Assembly (NCBI GenBank): GCA_002633005.1
Contig: NMRA01000046.1
Coordinates: 572,266-636,265, forward strand
Origin: Phoronis australis
Lineage: Eukaryota; Phoronida; Phoronidae
Direction: 5' to 3'
Length of the DNA stretch: 64,000 bases
The notes below the pieces were generated by a model that was not told the origin of the DNA, did no database searches, and saw only the letters and a list, made by a program, of their open reading frames with translations. Both the position numbers and the translations under genes were made by a program. Below are positions 28,601-38,654 of the stretch, in pieces; position 1 is the stretch's first letter; each line of letters opens with the position of its first letter.

Positions 28601-31600
28601 ACAAGTTCTTACAAAGTTGAAGAGCCCAGAATACATACTTACAAACTTAAGGTTAAGAAACTGTTCATTGTAAATGAACTTACTTTCCTTTCAATGGACC
28701 CGGAATGTGTTTACTCAACTCTTCTTTCTTTTTAGCCTTCCTTTCATCTTCAAGTTTCCTGCAAGAGCAAAGCGGAGCGTTGAAACATGCCCACGAATGT
28801 GTACTTCTAGGGGTGTTTAAAAATGACCATTAGATAGAGCAAAATATGTCACATCCATCAAAAATGGGAATATGCTCTCATTTCTTCATTAGAAAGTTAT
28901 TTACCTACTTATAAAAATCCATCAAGGAACTTCACAGAAACAGAAGAAAACAGAAAAAAATTAAATTGCTACTAGTGTTCGTCGGATCCATCTGAAAGTC
29001 GTCATCTGTTGTCAACTTCATATAAATACACTTGCTAAATTTAATAATAAAAAGTTCCTGCAGCGAGTTTAGGAGATACAGCAATGGGTGCAAAAATGAA
29101 CAAACTGCCACTAGGAGGCGCCACAGTAGATGTGGTCAGAAAATCATCGCCAACCATCCTCTTTCCACAAAGAACACACATGCCAATTTTCACAATCATC
29201 CTTAGAGTGGTTTGGTTGATAGTGGGGCGGATGACAAAACAGACTAGAAAACAGTAAAAATGGCCACTAGATAGAGAAAAAGAGGTTGAATCCATTCGAA
29301 AACAGGAAAATGTCATTATATCTTTAATACAAAGCTATTAGCCAAATTTCATAACAATCCATCATTTAACTTTAGAGAAACAGAGGAAAAAGGAAAAAAC
29401 AAAATTGCCACAAGAGGGCAAAGCGTTCGTCGGATATGTCTGAAAGTCGTCGTCCACAGTCAACTTCATATAAATACACTTGCTAAATGTAATAAAGATC
29501 CTGCAGTGGGTTTAAAGATATAGCTATGGGCACAAAAAACTGCCACTAGGAGGCGCCACAGTAGTCAAAGTCACCGAAAATCATCGTGAACCGTCCTCTT
29601 CACACTAAGAAAATATATGCTTTCACTATCACCTTATATTGGTTTGGTTGATATAGGGGCGGACACCAAAAGGCAAGATTCGAAAACAGTAAAAATGGTC
29701 ACTAGGAAGTGTATAATTCTTCGAATCTACAGAAACGGGAGGCTAGCGTCACCGCATTAATAGATGCCTGTGTGCCAAATCCGTTGAGGATCTTTAAAGA
29801 TACAGACTGAAGTAAACATAAAAAACTAAATTTGCCACTAGGGAGCAAACCGGTACTTGGATCCATCCAAAATTCGTTGTCATCTGCCGTCAGTTTCATA
29901 GAAACACATCAGCCAAATCTCATCAAGGTCCTGTGACAGGTTTTGGAGATACAGCTGCGGATGCTGGACACCAGACGAGGGACGCCTGGACAGAGATGAC
30001 GGCAATATGCACCCACATTATAAATATGTGGGCGAATAACAAAAGGTCCAGACAATAAACTATTGTCCTCCCAGTATTTGAAATATAATTGATAATATCT
30101 AACTACTTCTAGTAACTAGGTAAAACTTTAATGTAAAGCTGCAAGTCAAGAGACAGGTGACCTAGTACAACAATGGTGTACAAATGCATTAAGCTTCTAA
30201 CAATTCAATTTGAAAACCTTTAACATTCAGGCACAGTGACACAACATCCCCTTTACAGACTTTACAGCAAACACCTTGTGGTAAAAGTTATTTATAAGTG
30301 TTCCACATTTTTTTTTACTGATTTACATGCATCAAACTGGTTCTCCAACTGATGGACTTCTGTAAGTGAATTACTGACCAGAATGCATGAAATCACACAC
30401 TAGGATATGGGAAGTAAATCAATAATTCCATTTTAATTGATTATGAAAACCTGCAGAATTAGAACAGCAACAGTACTTTAAATATTACATACTTGTTTAT
30501 TTCATCTAAATACGCTGTCTGCTTGGCAACTGCTTTCTCTAGCTCGTCGAGGCCAGGGTTCAAGAAATGCTGAAAGCACAACATAAGCTCACTGCAGCTG
30601 GTAGCATAATGTGAACTAAAGTTCAAACAAATCCGTACATGAGACTACCTGCATATAACCATGCTACAACGGCACTTTATGTTCTTGTGTTCACCTGGGT
30701 TAAGGTTATGTAGAAGCTTGACAAAATGTCCAAATTTTGCTTACTTTGGAACATCATATCTCACAAAACACGAGACACGGGATTCATATACATAACTATG
30801 CTTTATGCACTGTTCTTTAAAACCCAGCTAGGAGTTATTTTTGAAATGTACCACTTTTGCATGAGGGTTTCAAGTTCAATCAGACAATAAATCAGACAAT
30901 TCAAATTTGGCTTGAATTTCAGTATATATATGCTGTTGTCAGAAATTATGATCAGTGTCGCAGAATGCACGAAATATAGAACAAGAGCAACGCAGAGCGT
31001 TGAAATGCGCCCACAATTGCACCGTATATACGGTATCCTTCTAGGGTTGTTTATTGGTACCATAAAGTGGCCAGTAGAGAGCACATGTGTAGTATGTTGT
31101 ACTTTGCAAAATGGAAAGGCATGGTCATTGTCTCCTCAATAGGCTAGGTTTCAAAATGTGAGTGATCTTCATAAAACAAGCACATCCTATGCATCAGTTG
31201 CTTAAAGCACCACAGAAACATAGAATTAAAAACAAATTTTCCAACATACAAGATTAGCACAGCATTAGAATGCCAGAAACAAATTTCTACTTGGAACTTT
31301 TCCTTCATAGTCACGAAGTAACACAAAGTATACACCTGAAGACCTATGAAAATACAGAGGTCAATGTGAAATATTTAAATTGCCACTAGAGGCATACCGG
31401 TAGTCAGAATCATCCTAAAGTCGTCATCGTCCGTTGTCAACATCACATAAATACACTTGTTAAATTTAGTNNNNNNNNNNNNNNNNNNNNNNNNNNNNNN
31501 NNNNNNNNNNNNNNNNNNNNNNNNNNNNNNNNNNNNNNNNNNNNNNNNNNNNNNNNNNNNNNNNNNNNNNNNNNNNNNNNNNNNNNNNNNNNNNNNNNNN

Positions 31601-34600
31601 NNNNNNNNNNNNNNNNNNNNNNNNNNNNNNNNNNNNNNNNNNNNNNNNNNNNNNNNNNNNNNNNNNNNNNNNNNNNNNNNNNNNNNNNNNNNNNNNNNNN
31701 NNNNNNNNNNNNNNNNNNNNNNNNNNNNNNNNNNNATATAATTGATAATATCTAACTACTTCTAGCAACTAGGTAAAACTTTAATGTAAAGCTGCAAGTC
31801 AAGAGACAGGTGACCTAGTACAACAATGGTGTACAAATGCATTAAGCTTCTAACAATTCAATTTGAAAACCTTTAACATTCAGGCACAGTGACATAACAT
31901 CCCCTTTACAGACTTTACAGCAAACACTTTATGGTAAAAGTTATTTATAAGGGTTCCACATTTTTTACTGAATAACATGTATCAAACTGGTTCTCCAAAT
32001 GATGGACTTCTGTAAGTGCATTACTGACCAGAATGCATGAAATCACACACTAGGATATGGGAAGTAAATCAATAATAATTCCATTTTAATTGATATGAAA
32101 ACCTGCAGAATTAGAACAGCAACAGTACTTTAAATATTACATACTTGTTTATTTCATCTAAATACGCTGTCTGCTTGGCAACTGCTTTCTCTAGCTCATC
32201 GAGACCAGGGTTCAAGAAATGCTGAAAGCACAACATAAGCTCACTGCAGCTGGTAGCATAATGTGAAATAAAGTTCAAACAAATCCGTACATGAGACTAC
32301 CTGCATATAACCATGGGTATGTACACCGGCACTTTATGTTCTTGTGTTCACCTGGGTTAAGGTTGTGTAGAAGCCTGACAAAATGTTCAAATTTTGCTTA
32401 CTTTGGAACATCATAACTCACAAAACACGAGACACGGGATTTATATACATAACTATGCTTTATGCACTGTTCTTTAAAACCCTGCTAAGAATTATTTTTG
32501 AAATGTACCACTTTTGCATGAGGGTTTCAAGTTCAATCGGACAATAAATCAGACAATTCAAATTTAGCTTGAATTTCAGTATATATATAATCATTATGCT
32601 GTTGTCAGAAATTATGATCAGTGTCGCAGAATGCACGAAATATAGAAAAATGTGCAAAGAAAACTGCAGTAAATTTGTTATTTCTGAAATGACTGGTGCT
32701 CGATCTATTTGACCAACACTGGACCAGCCAAGCAAGTCAACAAGAGCATAGCAGAGTATTGATATGCGCCCATGAATGCACCGCAAATGGTGTGCTTCTA
32801 GAATTTTTATTTGTTTCATAACAATAGCCACTAGATGGCACAAAAACATTCAATCCATCTGAAAACAGGAAAATGCCATAGCTTCTTTAATAAAAAGCTA
32901 TTTACCATATTTCACACAAATCTGTCAAGCAACTTCAGAGAAACAAAGGAAAAAGGAAAAAATGAAATCGCCACTATGGGGCACAGCGTTCATTGGATCG
33001 GCCTGAAAGACCTAATCTGTTATTAGCTTCATATAAATACAATTACTCATTAAATTTTATAAAGATCCTGCAGTATGTTAAGGAGATGCAGCTATGGGCG
33101 CAAAAAAAAGCTACCCCTAGGAGGCACCACAGAAGTCGAATTTGTTATAGTCAACCGCCCTCTTCACACTGAGAACATACATGCCAATTTTCAAAATCAT
33201 CCTTAGAATGGTTTGGTTGATCGACCGGTGGATGTCAAAAAACACACTCGAAAACACAAAAAATGGCCACTAGGTGGCACAAAGTACCTCGATTCATACG
33301 AAAACAGGAGGATAGCATCATCTCACCAATATATGCCTATATTCCAAATTTTCAGAAAATCTGTTGAGGACCTTTGAAGATACAGAGGTAAACCTAAAAA
33401 ACTAAAATTGCAACTAGGGGGCACACTGTAAATCAGATCCGTCCAACAGTTGTTGTCATCTATTGTGAACATAATATAAATATACTTGCTAAATTTAGCA
33501 AAGATCCTACATACGGTTTAGTATATACAGCCATGGGTGCAAAAAAAACAAAAACTGTCACTAGGAGGTGCCACAGTAGTTGAGGTCGTCGAAAAATCAT
33601 CCTCAGCTTCCTAGTAAGAACATATATGTGACCCACCACCACAAAATTAGTCTTAAGTCAGGATTTGTCATTTTTTAATTGTTATTTTTTCTGAAAATAC
33701 AGTATTTTCTGATCATTTTGAGGTATGAAACATGTCCTTATCTTCACAAATGACCGAGTTATTGCCAATTCTATTCGGGGAAAGCGATAATTTAGAGCTT
33801 TCAAAAGTCAAGGAAAATGGCCGAGAAAAAGTGCCGATAGTGTCTTTCAAATTTCCATAGCAACATGCAGTTGAATGCTACATTTCAGACTTATTAGAAT
33901 ACACAACAACATAAACAAATAAAAGTAATCAAAAATTAGAAAAATATAGACCTTATTATGTAATCTCAGCCAAAAAGGAGTGATATTCATGTTGAGTTGC
34001 TGCAACTGGGTCAATAAATTTCCCAGCTTATGTATACAGGGTCAGTCCACTTGTGGCAGGAGGGGTTACCGCAAGTAAAACAAGTAGTTAAAGTGTATTT
34101 TGGAGAAGTTTAATGAAATGAAGTCCTGTAGATTACAAAATACATGTTCGTGGCTGACTTCTGTTCAAAATAATTCAAAATTTTACGCTAGTGTGAATAA
34201 TTTTGAAAAAAATGACAATCATCCAAGTCCACTGACACTGACTGAAGAGCAACGATTTCCTCGACTTCTCACAGAGTGATTCAGCCCTATCGAAGATTAT
34301 TCTCTCTTGCAGTAATATTCAGCTGCTTGCACCCCGCTTTGCAGGTACAAGACATTGTTCTGCGATTAAGCTAATCAAGACTGTTTTCTTCAAATTCTGT
34401 TTGTTCCAATCCAACGTAACCGTATTCGCGATGGGTCAATAATGAAACTTATCTGGTCAGGAAAAAGAGTTACCGACTTGAGACTCATTTTGTCATGGTG
34501 GGTCACATATCCCAATTTTCACAATCATCCTTTGAGCCGTTTGGTTGAGGGGGGGACACCAAAAAACAGACCAAAAAACAGTAAAAATGACCACTACATG

Positions 34601-37600
34601 GCGCAAACTACATCAAATCCATCCGCAAACGGGATGACATCTCCGTGTCTGTGGCCAGCATTTCGTCGACAGTGATTTCTCTGACGAATTCCGGTTTACC
34701 AAAGAACTATATATATGTTCCGTTGCCTATGCATGTTCACGGCGCCTCTCTAGTATTTCTTGATCAGTGTATTCCGGTTCGAACTGATAGCCTATGAAAC
34801 CTAACGATCCAACCCGTGAAGTCTTTGTCGGATGAGCTCTTGACTAGATGTTTACTATTCTGCGTTCTGCTTCAAAATGAATTATCCTCATCCTAAAAAG
34901 ATCCTAACTAATGCTTATATGAAACTGAAACAAAGTCTGTCTCATTAGATACAATGTGTAATGCCTTGGAGTGCTCGTGAGTGCAAATGTTTTGAGAAGC
35001 CAGCAATGAATAAACGACTGCGTTAAGCTACAAGCTTTTGATGCTGGCATTGAAAGCTAATTGACCAGGCACCGAGGCCGTGTGAGCGCATGCTAATTCA
35101 GTGTTTGCTGACAGAAACCTGTTGTGAAACAGTTACTCGATTTTATATGATATTTTCACATGTTAGGGGAATCTTTATTTAGAAATACAAATACATTATT
35201 CAAATCATTGTTACTGTACAACCTTTGCCCTGACAGTCTGTGGAGGGGGAACTTCGCGGCCCCCGACAAGTAAGTAGACTTTCAGTTTCGTGGCTAATTC
35301 ACATAAATAATTACGTGCACATTATTTCTTTGGCTCACTATGATGGTCTTTTCGTGACTGGAGGTTTAGTTTCCAACTCAAGCAGCTTTATGTTCGTGCC
35401 AGTCCCGGCGGCCGCAACAGGCCTGATCGGGTTCCGAGCCACTGGCCGGGATAACAAATTGGCCTGCCGAACTTTGTAGGCTACGGTGTGTCCAAATACC
35501 AGTAAATCCATAACAGTGAAATAAAACAACATATTTTTATAAGAACTCGAGGGCTTTACATCGAAGTTTGATGATTTATTGGTGTTAAACGATGAATTCA
35601 AGCGATAAGCTGACACCACTAACCCGTGTTGTGAACTGCTGAACAGACTGCGTGTGAAACCAATTACGTCATTGGATAATTTCAACACCTCTGTCCGCCG
35701 TCAGGTGTCAGGTAACGCAACCGAACGTGCCGTTATCGAGTAGAACTACTCGATCTAAATTGTAATATCTAATATTGTCTAAATCTGGTCACCAAATAAG
35801 CGGTTTGCACCTCATCAAACATACATTTTACATTTAAAAATGTTACATGAAATAAAGCACCTATTTTTTCAGCAACCCTTTCAGGTTCTCTATATATCCT
35901 CCATGAAACATGTCTATGGAAATTAAGATGATTTTGGTGAACAATTCCAAATCCATTTTTTTTTTGATCGCCATTAACGTTTTCCCTGCATGTGATAATC
36001 ATACGGTAACATCAGTTTTTCACCTAATGACCTCATGTAGTGACCCAAATATCAGCCAATCAGCCAAGTGAATGCTTCAGTTCATGAATTCACAAAAATG
36101 CAACTAGCGGAGTAACAAAACGAATAGTAAAAAGTCAAATCTTTGAGTGAATAGGTTTTTTCGCAGGGCTTGATTTCCGTGCAGTTACATTCGCCGTATT
36201 ATTTTAGCAGACCAACGTGTTCAGTTGATCGCAGTTTCGACATGTACAGGACAACATTTGATGTGCAATACAAGTGTGATATGTACACTTTTAATGTACG
36301 GACTTCCAACACTGTTCATGCGTGCACCCAGTCAAAAAATGGGGGGACCCCAGGGGGGATCCAGCCTCCAGGATTTTGAGTTAAGGTACAGGAATAACCA
36401 GAATTTCGTAACCTCATGCGCAAGCCCAGCCTAAAATGTAGGGATGTAGGAGGGTCTCGAATTTTTGGGTTTATGGACCTTATTACAATAAAAAAATAAA
36501 AAACAAACAAGGTTTGTTCAAGGCCTATGCATTATGCATTCGCCTTCCCACCAAGCCCTTTTGGGTACGCACACATGCTAGCTAGTCAGCAATTCGCAAC
36601 CCGGACTGCCAAATGGAATCTGGGAGAATTTTAGGGGGGGGCCATGGCCTCCTTGCCGCTCCTTCCCAAACCCGCCACTGGACTCGAATGTTTGAAAATG
36701 TGAACCTTTTACTAAGATTCACGGGGTACATTCAGGGCTACGAATTGTGCAATCCCAAATTTTGGTTGTTCCTGCCCTTTTTTAGTGGACTTTTGTCTCG
36801 TTTTCAAATTTTTTCTGTTTTTGTTTTTCCGAGCCGGATCTTTTGTTCACTTCACCAAATGAAGGGGGGCTCGTTCAAGCCCCCAAGCCCCCTCTGGGTG
36901 CACGCACACTGTTTAAGGGTTGGTTTACCTACTAAATTGTCTCCAGTCTTTAAATGCATGTGTTATTCAATGTTATTCACTAGATTTTCAAATGAGTAAC
37001 TTTTTATTGGGTCATATGCTGTCACCTGTGTTGTGTGGACGTCTTTCGACGTCAAAGTTTAAGTTGCCTACCACTTATTTACAGATGAGTTGCGTGTCCA
37101 CCTAGCCTTTGTGCAAAGCTGTATACTAAACATACAGCTCTGCGGCCATGTGGGTATAAAACTGAACAATTAACATCTGAAAAAATATCATTAAAAAAAT
37201 ACAATCTTCCTTTCAGAGTAAACTAAATTATATACCCATGTTAGAAACATTGGCATTCTACCATTATTCTGGTGCTAAAGTTGTGGAGCGATCTTATGCG
37301 TCAGCTTTCGGTGCCATGAAATATAGCGTCACCTATTGGCCTTTTGTTTTTCGACACTTCTGCAATCAATTAATTTATTCTTCTTTTACCAGGTTGCGTA
37401 TATATCAAAACAAATTATCGGAACTGGTTTAATTTCATTTTAAGTTTAGTATTTCAATACCAGCAAAATGATCATCGGAATAATCTTTGCTCCTGTGAAG
37501 GTGCCATCAGTTCCCTGAGAGATGTCGCAAAAAATGAAATGACACTGAGGTGCCTCCTGAGCGTACTAGTAGACTGTTTTCAAAACAACCAAGACTTTTC

Positions 37601-38125
37601 TTTGTTACAAAAGGCAGAAAAGTATGGGAGAAAATGATGTACTAAATTGTTTTTCACTTAAATGGCAGTAACCGGCAAGGTGAGTGGCGGTTGACTCCCA
37701 GATTTTGCATACAACCCCTCGTCGTAACTCCGGCATTAGCTCTACATGTTGACATTAGTTTCACTTTCACGACGAGGTGACGAGCAGAACTACTGTACCG
37801 GACTGTGTGAAATTTCAGGGTCTAACGGAACTATTGAAATTGACTGTCACTTTAAATTACGGTTTTCTGGAGGAACAGAAACACAACAAAAAATCAGTAA
37901 AATCATAAAATTAACCTTGTAAAATCCTTCGTCTGCTTTGGAAAGGAACGGCCCACCGTTGTTTGAAGCACCCTTCGATGTAGAAGGATTCAAATCACTT
38001 TTCTGGTCTGCTGAAGGGTTTCTCTCCTGTTCTGATGTACTTTTATCGTCCCTATCATTTGTAGGCTCTGAAATATGTGAAGCAATTTTTATATCAGACG
38101 GCTCTGACAAGCCATGACCGTCCAT
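10631..38125 (-). CDS. PDXDC1: Pyridoxal-dependent decarboxylase domain-containing protein 1
   Basis: Twenty coding exons, all phase-consistent, encode 902 residues (human about 788): 37916-38125, 30493-30569 (or its duplicate 32145-32221), 28684-28758, 28137-28229, 26398-26553, 25776-26034, 25368-25446, 23925-24130, 23095-23304, 22817-22903, 22541-22604, 21002-21096, 18319-18424, 17892-18063, 16163-16287, 14296-14414, 12887-12979, 12124-12226, 11545-11693, 10631-10861. The ATG at 38125 has a good context (AAGATGG). Residues ~204-505 hold the group II PLP-decarboxylase-like fold: PPVIYLSAASPPGLSKYL, VPCNTLFGSQHKI, PLLLVAYAGTPAIGH, LWLHVEGNHLATLAL and LTAWLGIPGIPF. The C-terminal half carries LRQVPLVGSLLSWWSPP and KGRTFNL, diagnostic of PDXDC1, then a polar acidic tail. 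Where true decarboxylases have Asp before the helix and His-Lys-Trp, this protein has Glu (~344) and Thr-Ala-Trp (~374-376), so Schiff-base catalysis looks impossible; the human protein has the same loss. The biochemical role is not established. Confidence 0.97.
10840..11050 (-). repeat. Triplicated ~75-bp unit spanning PDXDC1 exon 20 acceptor
   Basis: On the + strand, copies with a GAGCTAA/AAGCTAA core and ATCAAGTAA end lie near 10850, 10928 and 11002. Each copy covers the end of intron 19 and the first bases of exon 20. Only the copy at 10861 keeps an acceptor (CTGCTACAG on -). The other two have CTGCTACTC and TTGTTACAA in its place. Confidence 0.8.
13830..13921. repeat. Short tandem duplication, ~37-bp unit
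   Basis: GAGACTGTAACAAAAGTTGT plus TAGCCCTACTTTGATG occurs twice in a row and the start of a third copy (GAAGACTGT) follows. It lies in PDXDC1 intron 16 and has no gene content. Confidence 0.85.
15713..16160. repeat. 50-bp minisatellite, about 9 copies, abutting a splice donor
   Basis: The unit contains TGACTATTTCATACTCATGT followed by ATAACTGTCCTCACATGACA. About nine near-identical copies end at the donor of PDXDC1 exon 15 (exon edge 16163). The last copy supplies all but the first bases of the 5' end of intron 15. Confidence 0.95.
16730..17394 (-). mobile_element. Decayed modular repeat element fragment
   Basis: Recognisable module words include GTCAAGGAACTTGGTGGACA, a CCACAGTAGTCAGAT-like stretch and TTTTGGAGATACAGC. 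Both terminal hairpins are missing and divergence is higher than in the other copies, so this is an older, truncated relative. It lies in PDXDC1 intron 14. Confidence 0.6.
17395..17605. mobile_element. Small inverted-repeat element (MITE-like)
   Basis: GTTCTAAGAAAACTGACTTA at 17395-17414 is matched in inverted form by TAAGTCAGTTTCTTGGAAC at 17587-17605, enclosing about 170 bp of AT-rich sequence. There is no open reading frame. It sits directly after the decayed modular element in PDXDC1 intron 14. No clear target duplication was seen. Confidence 0.65.
19053..20898 (-). mobile_element. Modular repeat element, copy 2 (with nested insertion)
   Basis: On the + strand it opens with AACAAGAGCAACGCGGAGCG, then TTGAAATGCGCCCAC, and closes with ATGTGGGCGCAT, the reverse of copy 1. 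Modules with GCCACTAGATGGC, GCCACTAGGTGAC, GCCACTAGGGGGC and AGGAGGCGCCACAG follow the same three-type order. A 504-bp TIR element (19935-20438) interrupts it. It lies in PDXDC1 intron 12. Confidence 0.88.
19935..20438. mobile_element. TIR element nested in copy 2 (hAT-like ends)
   Basis: The ends are CAGGGCTTGGAAT and ATTCCAAGCCCTG, a perfect 13-bp terminal inverted repeat. AGTAAG flanks it on both sides (19929-19934 and 20439-20444) as a probable target-site duplication; other copies of the host element read through this site uninterrupted. The interior is rich in GCGGAAA words and a long A-run and encodes no transposase. CAGGG ends suggest hAT, although hAT duplications are normally 8 bp. 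Confidence 0.85.
21798..21819. repeat. 22-bp perfect palindrome
   Basis: GTTATCTCACT is followed at once by its exact reverse complement AGTGAGATAAC. It lies 7 bp before a tRNA-like SINE head in PDXDC1 intron 11. Confidence 0.9.
21826..21905 (-). mobile_element. tRNA-derived SINE-like sequence
   Basis: On the minus strand GAGTGGTGTAGTGGTATAAT resembles a tRNA D-arm/A box, and 3' of it GGTTCGAATAC is a canonical B box. I could not pair a clean acceptor stem, so a SINE head or tRNA pseudogene is more likely than a functional tRNA gene. Confidence 0.6.
22449..22487. repeat. Intronic hairpin, 14-bp perfect stem
   Basis: TAGATTATTACATG (22449-22462) and CATGTAATAATCTA (22474-22487) are exact reverse complements around an 11-base loop. 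The hairpin lies about 50 bases into PDXDC1 intron 11, past the exon 11 donor at 22540. It has no gene content. Confidence 0.8.
23560..23735 (+). repeat. Dispersed repeat fragment (partner at 1770-1920)
   Basis: It matches 1770-1920 in the same orientation, with shared words CTGAGATCAGCAAAAATGAT and GTGCCTTTTTGT/GTGCCTTTGTG. It sits in PDXDC1 intron 8. Its class is unknown. Confidence 0.6.
24279..25070. mobile_element. TIR element in PDXDC1 intron 7 (hAT-like ends)
   Basis: The ends CAGGGCTGCCAAC and GTTGCCAGCCCTG are inverted repeats with one mismatch over 13 bp. CTATT occurs on both sides and may be the target duplication. The 792-bp interior has subterminal AAATCCRTA repeats in both orientations and no recognisable coding sequence. 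The ends resemble those of the 19935-20438 element, so the two may share a mobilising transposase. Confidence 0.75.
27310..27480 (+). repeat. Dispersed repeat R2, copy in PDXDC1 intron 4
   Basis: Words CCAGCTAGCTGTAAGAAGAC, AAGCTCCAAAAGACCTCC, CACCTCGTCGTGAA and CATGTAGAGCTAACGAC recur at 38655-39680 (+) and 37640-37825 (-). The family has no visible coding content. Confidence 0.75.
28761..30037 (-). mobile_element. Modular repeat element, copy 3, against exon 3 acceptor
   Basis: On + it runs from GCAAGAGCAAAGCGGAGCG to a TATAAATATGTGGGCG end, with module cores GCCACTAGGAGGC, GCCACTAGATAGAG, GCCACAAGAGGGC and GCCACTAGGAGGC. Its terminal hairpin directly adjoins PDXDC1 exon 3 (exon edge 28758). 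On the minus strand the end of the element, GCTTTGCTCTTG, runs straight into the acceptor CAG. Confidence 0.88.
30083..30981. repeat. Duplicated segment, copy A (holds PDXDC1 exon 2)
   Basis: About 900 bp is repeated with a few percent divergence at 31736-32647. Copy A carries exon 2 at 30493-30569 with intact acceptor and donor. It ends where a modular element copy begins. Confidence 0.93.
30979..31470 (-). mobile_element. Modular repeat element, copy 4, cut by the assembly gap
   Basis: It opens with AACAAGAGCAACGCAGAGCG and contains a ~350-bp subfamily segment that also occurs at 61945-62296 in copy 6, then ordinary modules (GCCACTAGAGGC). The other end is lost in the N run. Confidence 0.85.
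31471..31735. other. Assembly gap (265 N)
   Basis: A run of N of 265 bases. Open frames across it are artefacts. Its right edge coincides exactly with the start of duplicated segment B, which points to a scaffolding join. Confidence 1.
31736..32647. repeat. Duplicated segment, copy B (second PDXDC1 exon 2)
   Basis: It contains a second exon 2 at 32145-32221 (77 nt) with intact splice sites. The two exon copies differ only at synonymous positions, for example GGC/GGT and GAC/GAT. Because 77 is not a multiple of three, joining both copies in one transcript would break the frame. Confidence 0.93.
32739..34640 (-). mobile_element. Modular repeat element, copy 5 (with nested insertion)
   Basis: It starts at AACAAGAGCATAGCAGAG and shows modules GCCACTAGATGGC, AGGAGGCACCACAG, GCCACTAGGTGGC, AACTAGGGGGC and AGGAGGTGCCACAG. 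An 881-bp TIR element splits it at 33627. The remainder resumes at 34508 and stops near 34640 without the terminal hairpin, so the far end is truncated. Confidence 0.85.
33627..34507. mobile_element. TIR element nested in copy 5, TA target site
   Basis: The ends are TGTGACCCACCACCACAAAA and, inverted, TGTGACCCACCATGACAAAA; the similarity continues to about 33 bp. TA flanks both sides and the host element reads correctly when the insert is removed. The 881-bp interior has no clear transposase. A TA target is typical of Tc1/mariner-type elements, but the family is not identified. Confidence 0.85.
34641..37639. other. PDXDC1 intron 1, unannotated part
   Basis: No exon was found here. The stretch 35225-35480 is locally GC-rich (GGCGGCCGCAACAGGCC). 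From 36330 to 36910 there are G-runs and C-runs with words such as CCAAGCCCTTTTGGGTACGC and CCAAGCCCCCTCTGGGTGCA, which look like eroded transposon ends. I see no coding sequence. Confidence 0.5.
37640..37825 (-). repeat. Dispersed repeat R2, inverted copy near PDXDC1 exon 1
   Basis: On the minus strand it reads CACCTCGTCGTGAAAGTGAA, CATGTAGAGCTAATGCC and CACTCACCTTGCCGGTTACT, collinear with 39531-39680. It lies 90 bp inside the first intron of PDXDC1. Confidence 0.75.
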
Positions 38126-38654
38126 CTTGAATCCACGCAGGCAGATATTTAGCGTAAAGTGTTAGACGTAAACCTTGAAATCCACATAATGAATTAGTAG
38201 AAAAGCGTATGTTCAGATATGGTCACCTACTGTTTTCACTAATTGTACCTTGCATTGAGAAATAGTGCGTTCACGAATCCGACCTTTAATGTATTTTCAT
38301 TCGTTGTCGTAATTTATCCCACGACTCATTCTCAGCAATAGGAAGTATTTTGAGTTCTTGCGTTCGTGGATTGTCGTGTTGTGTCAATCATCATCAGCAT
38401 GTTAGAAGAGGTAATTTACGCAACTTGGCTGTGGTGGAATGCATTTGCGTATTCATCAGATTGGCTGTTGTGTCAGTGTAATCTCAGCAGATCGACTCTC
38501 GGTATCATAATAACATGAGTCAAGACTTCGGTTCCTAATCATCATAATAAAATTAGTAAAACTGTAGTGTAACGATAGTCTATACTCATCTCATGACATA
38601 GACTCAGTCTATGTAACTGTAAGGGCGTAACCGTGAAGCCCACGTGTCAATAGC

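Noticed and set aside
31457-31768. Open frames across the N run
   Set aside because: They consist of undefined bases.
37238-37432. Frame containing YWPFVF, reminiscent of the Mpv17 signature
   Set aside because: The rest of the motif (NF..P..R) is absent and the surrounding peptide does not match; chance resemblance.
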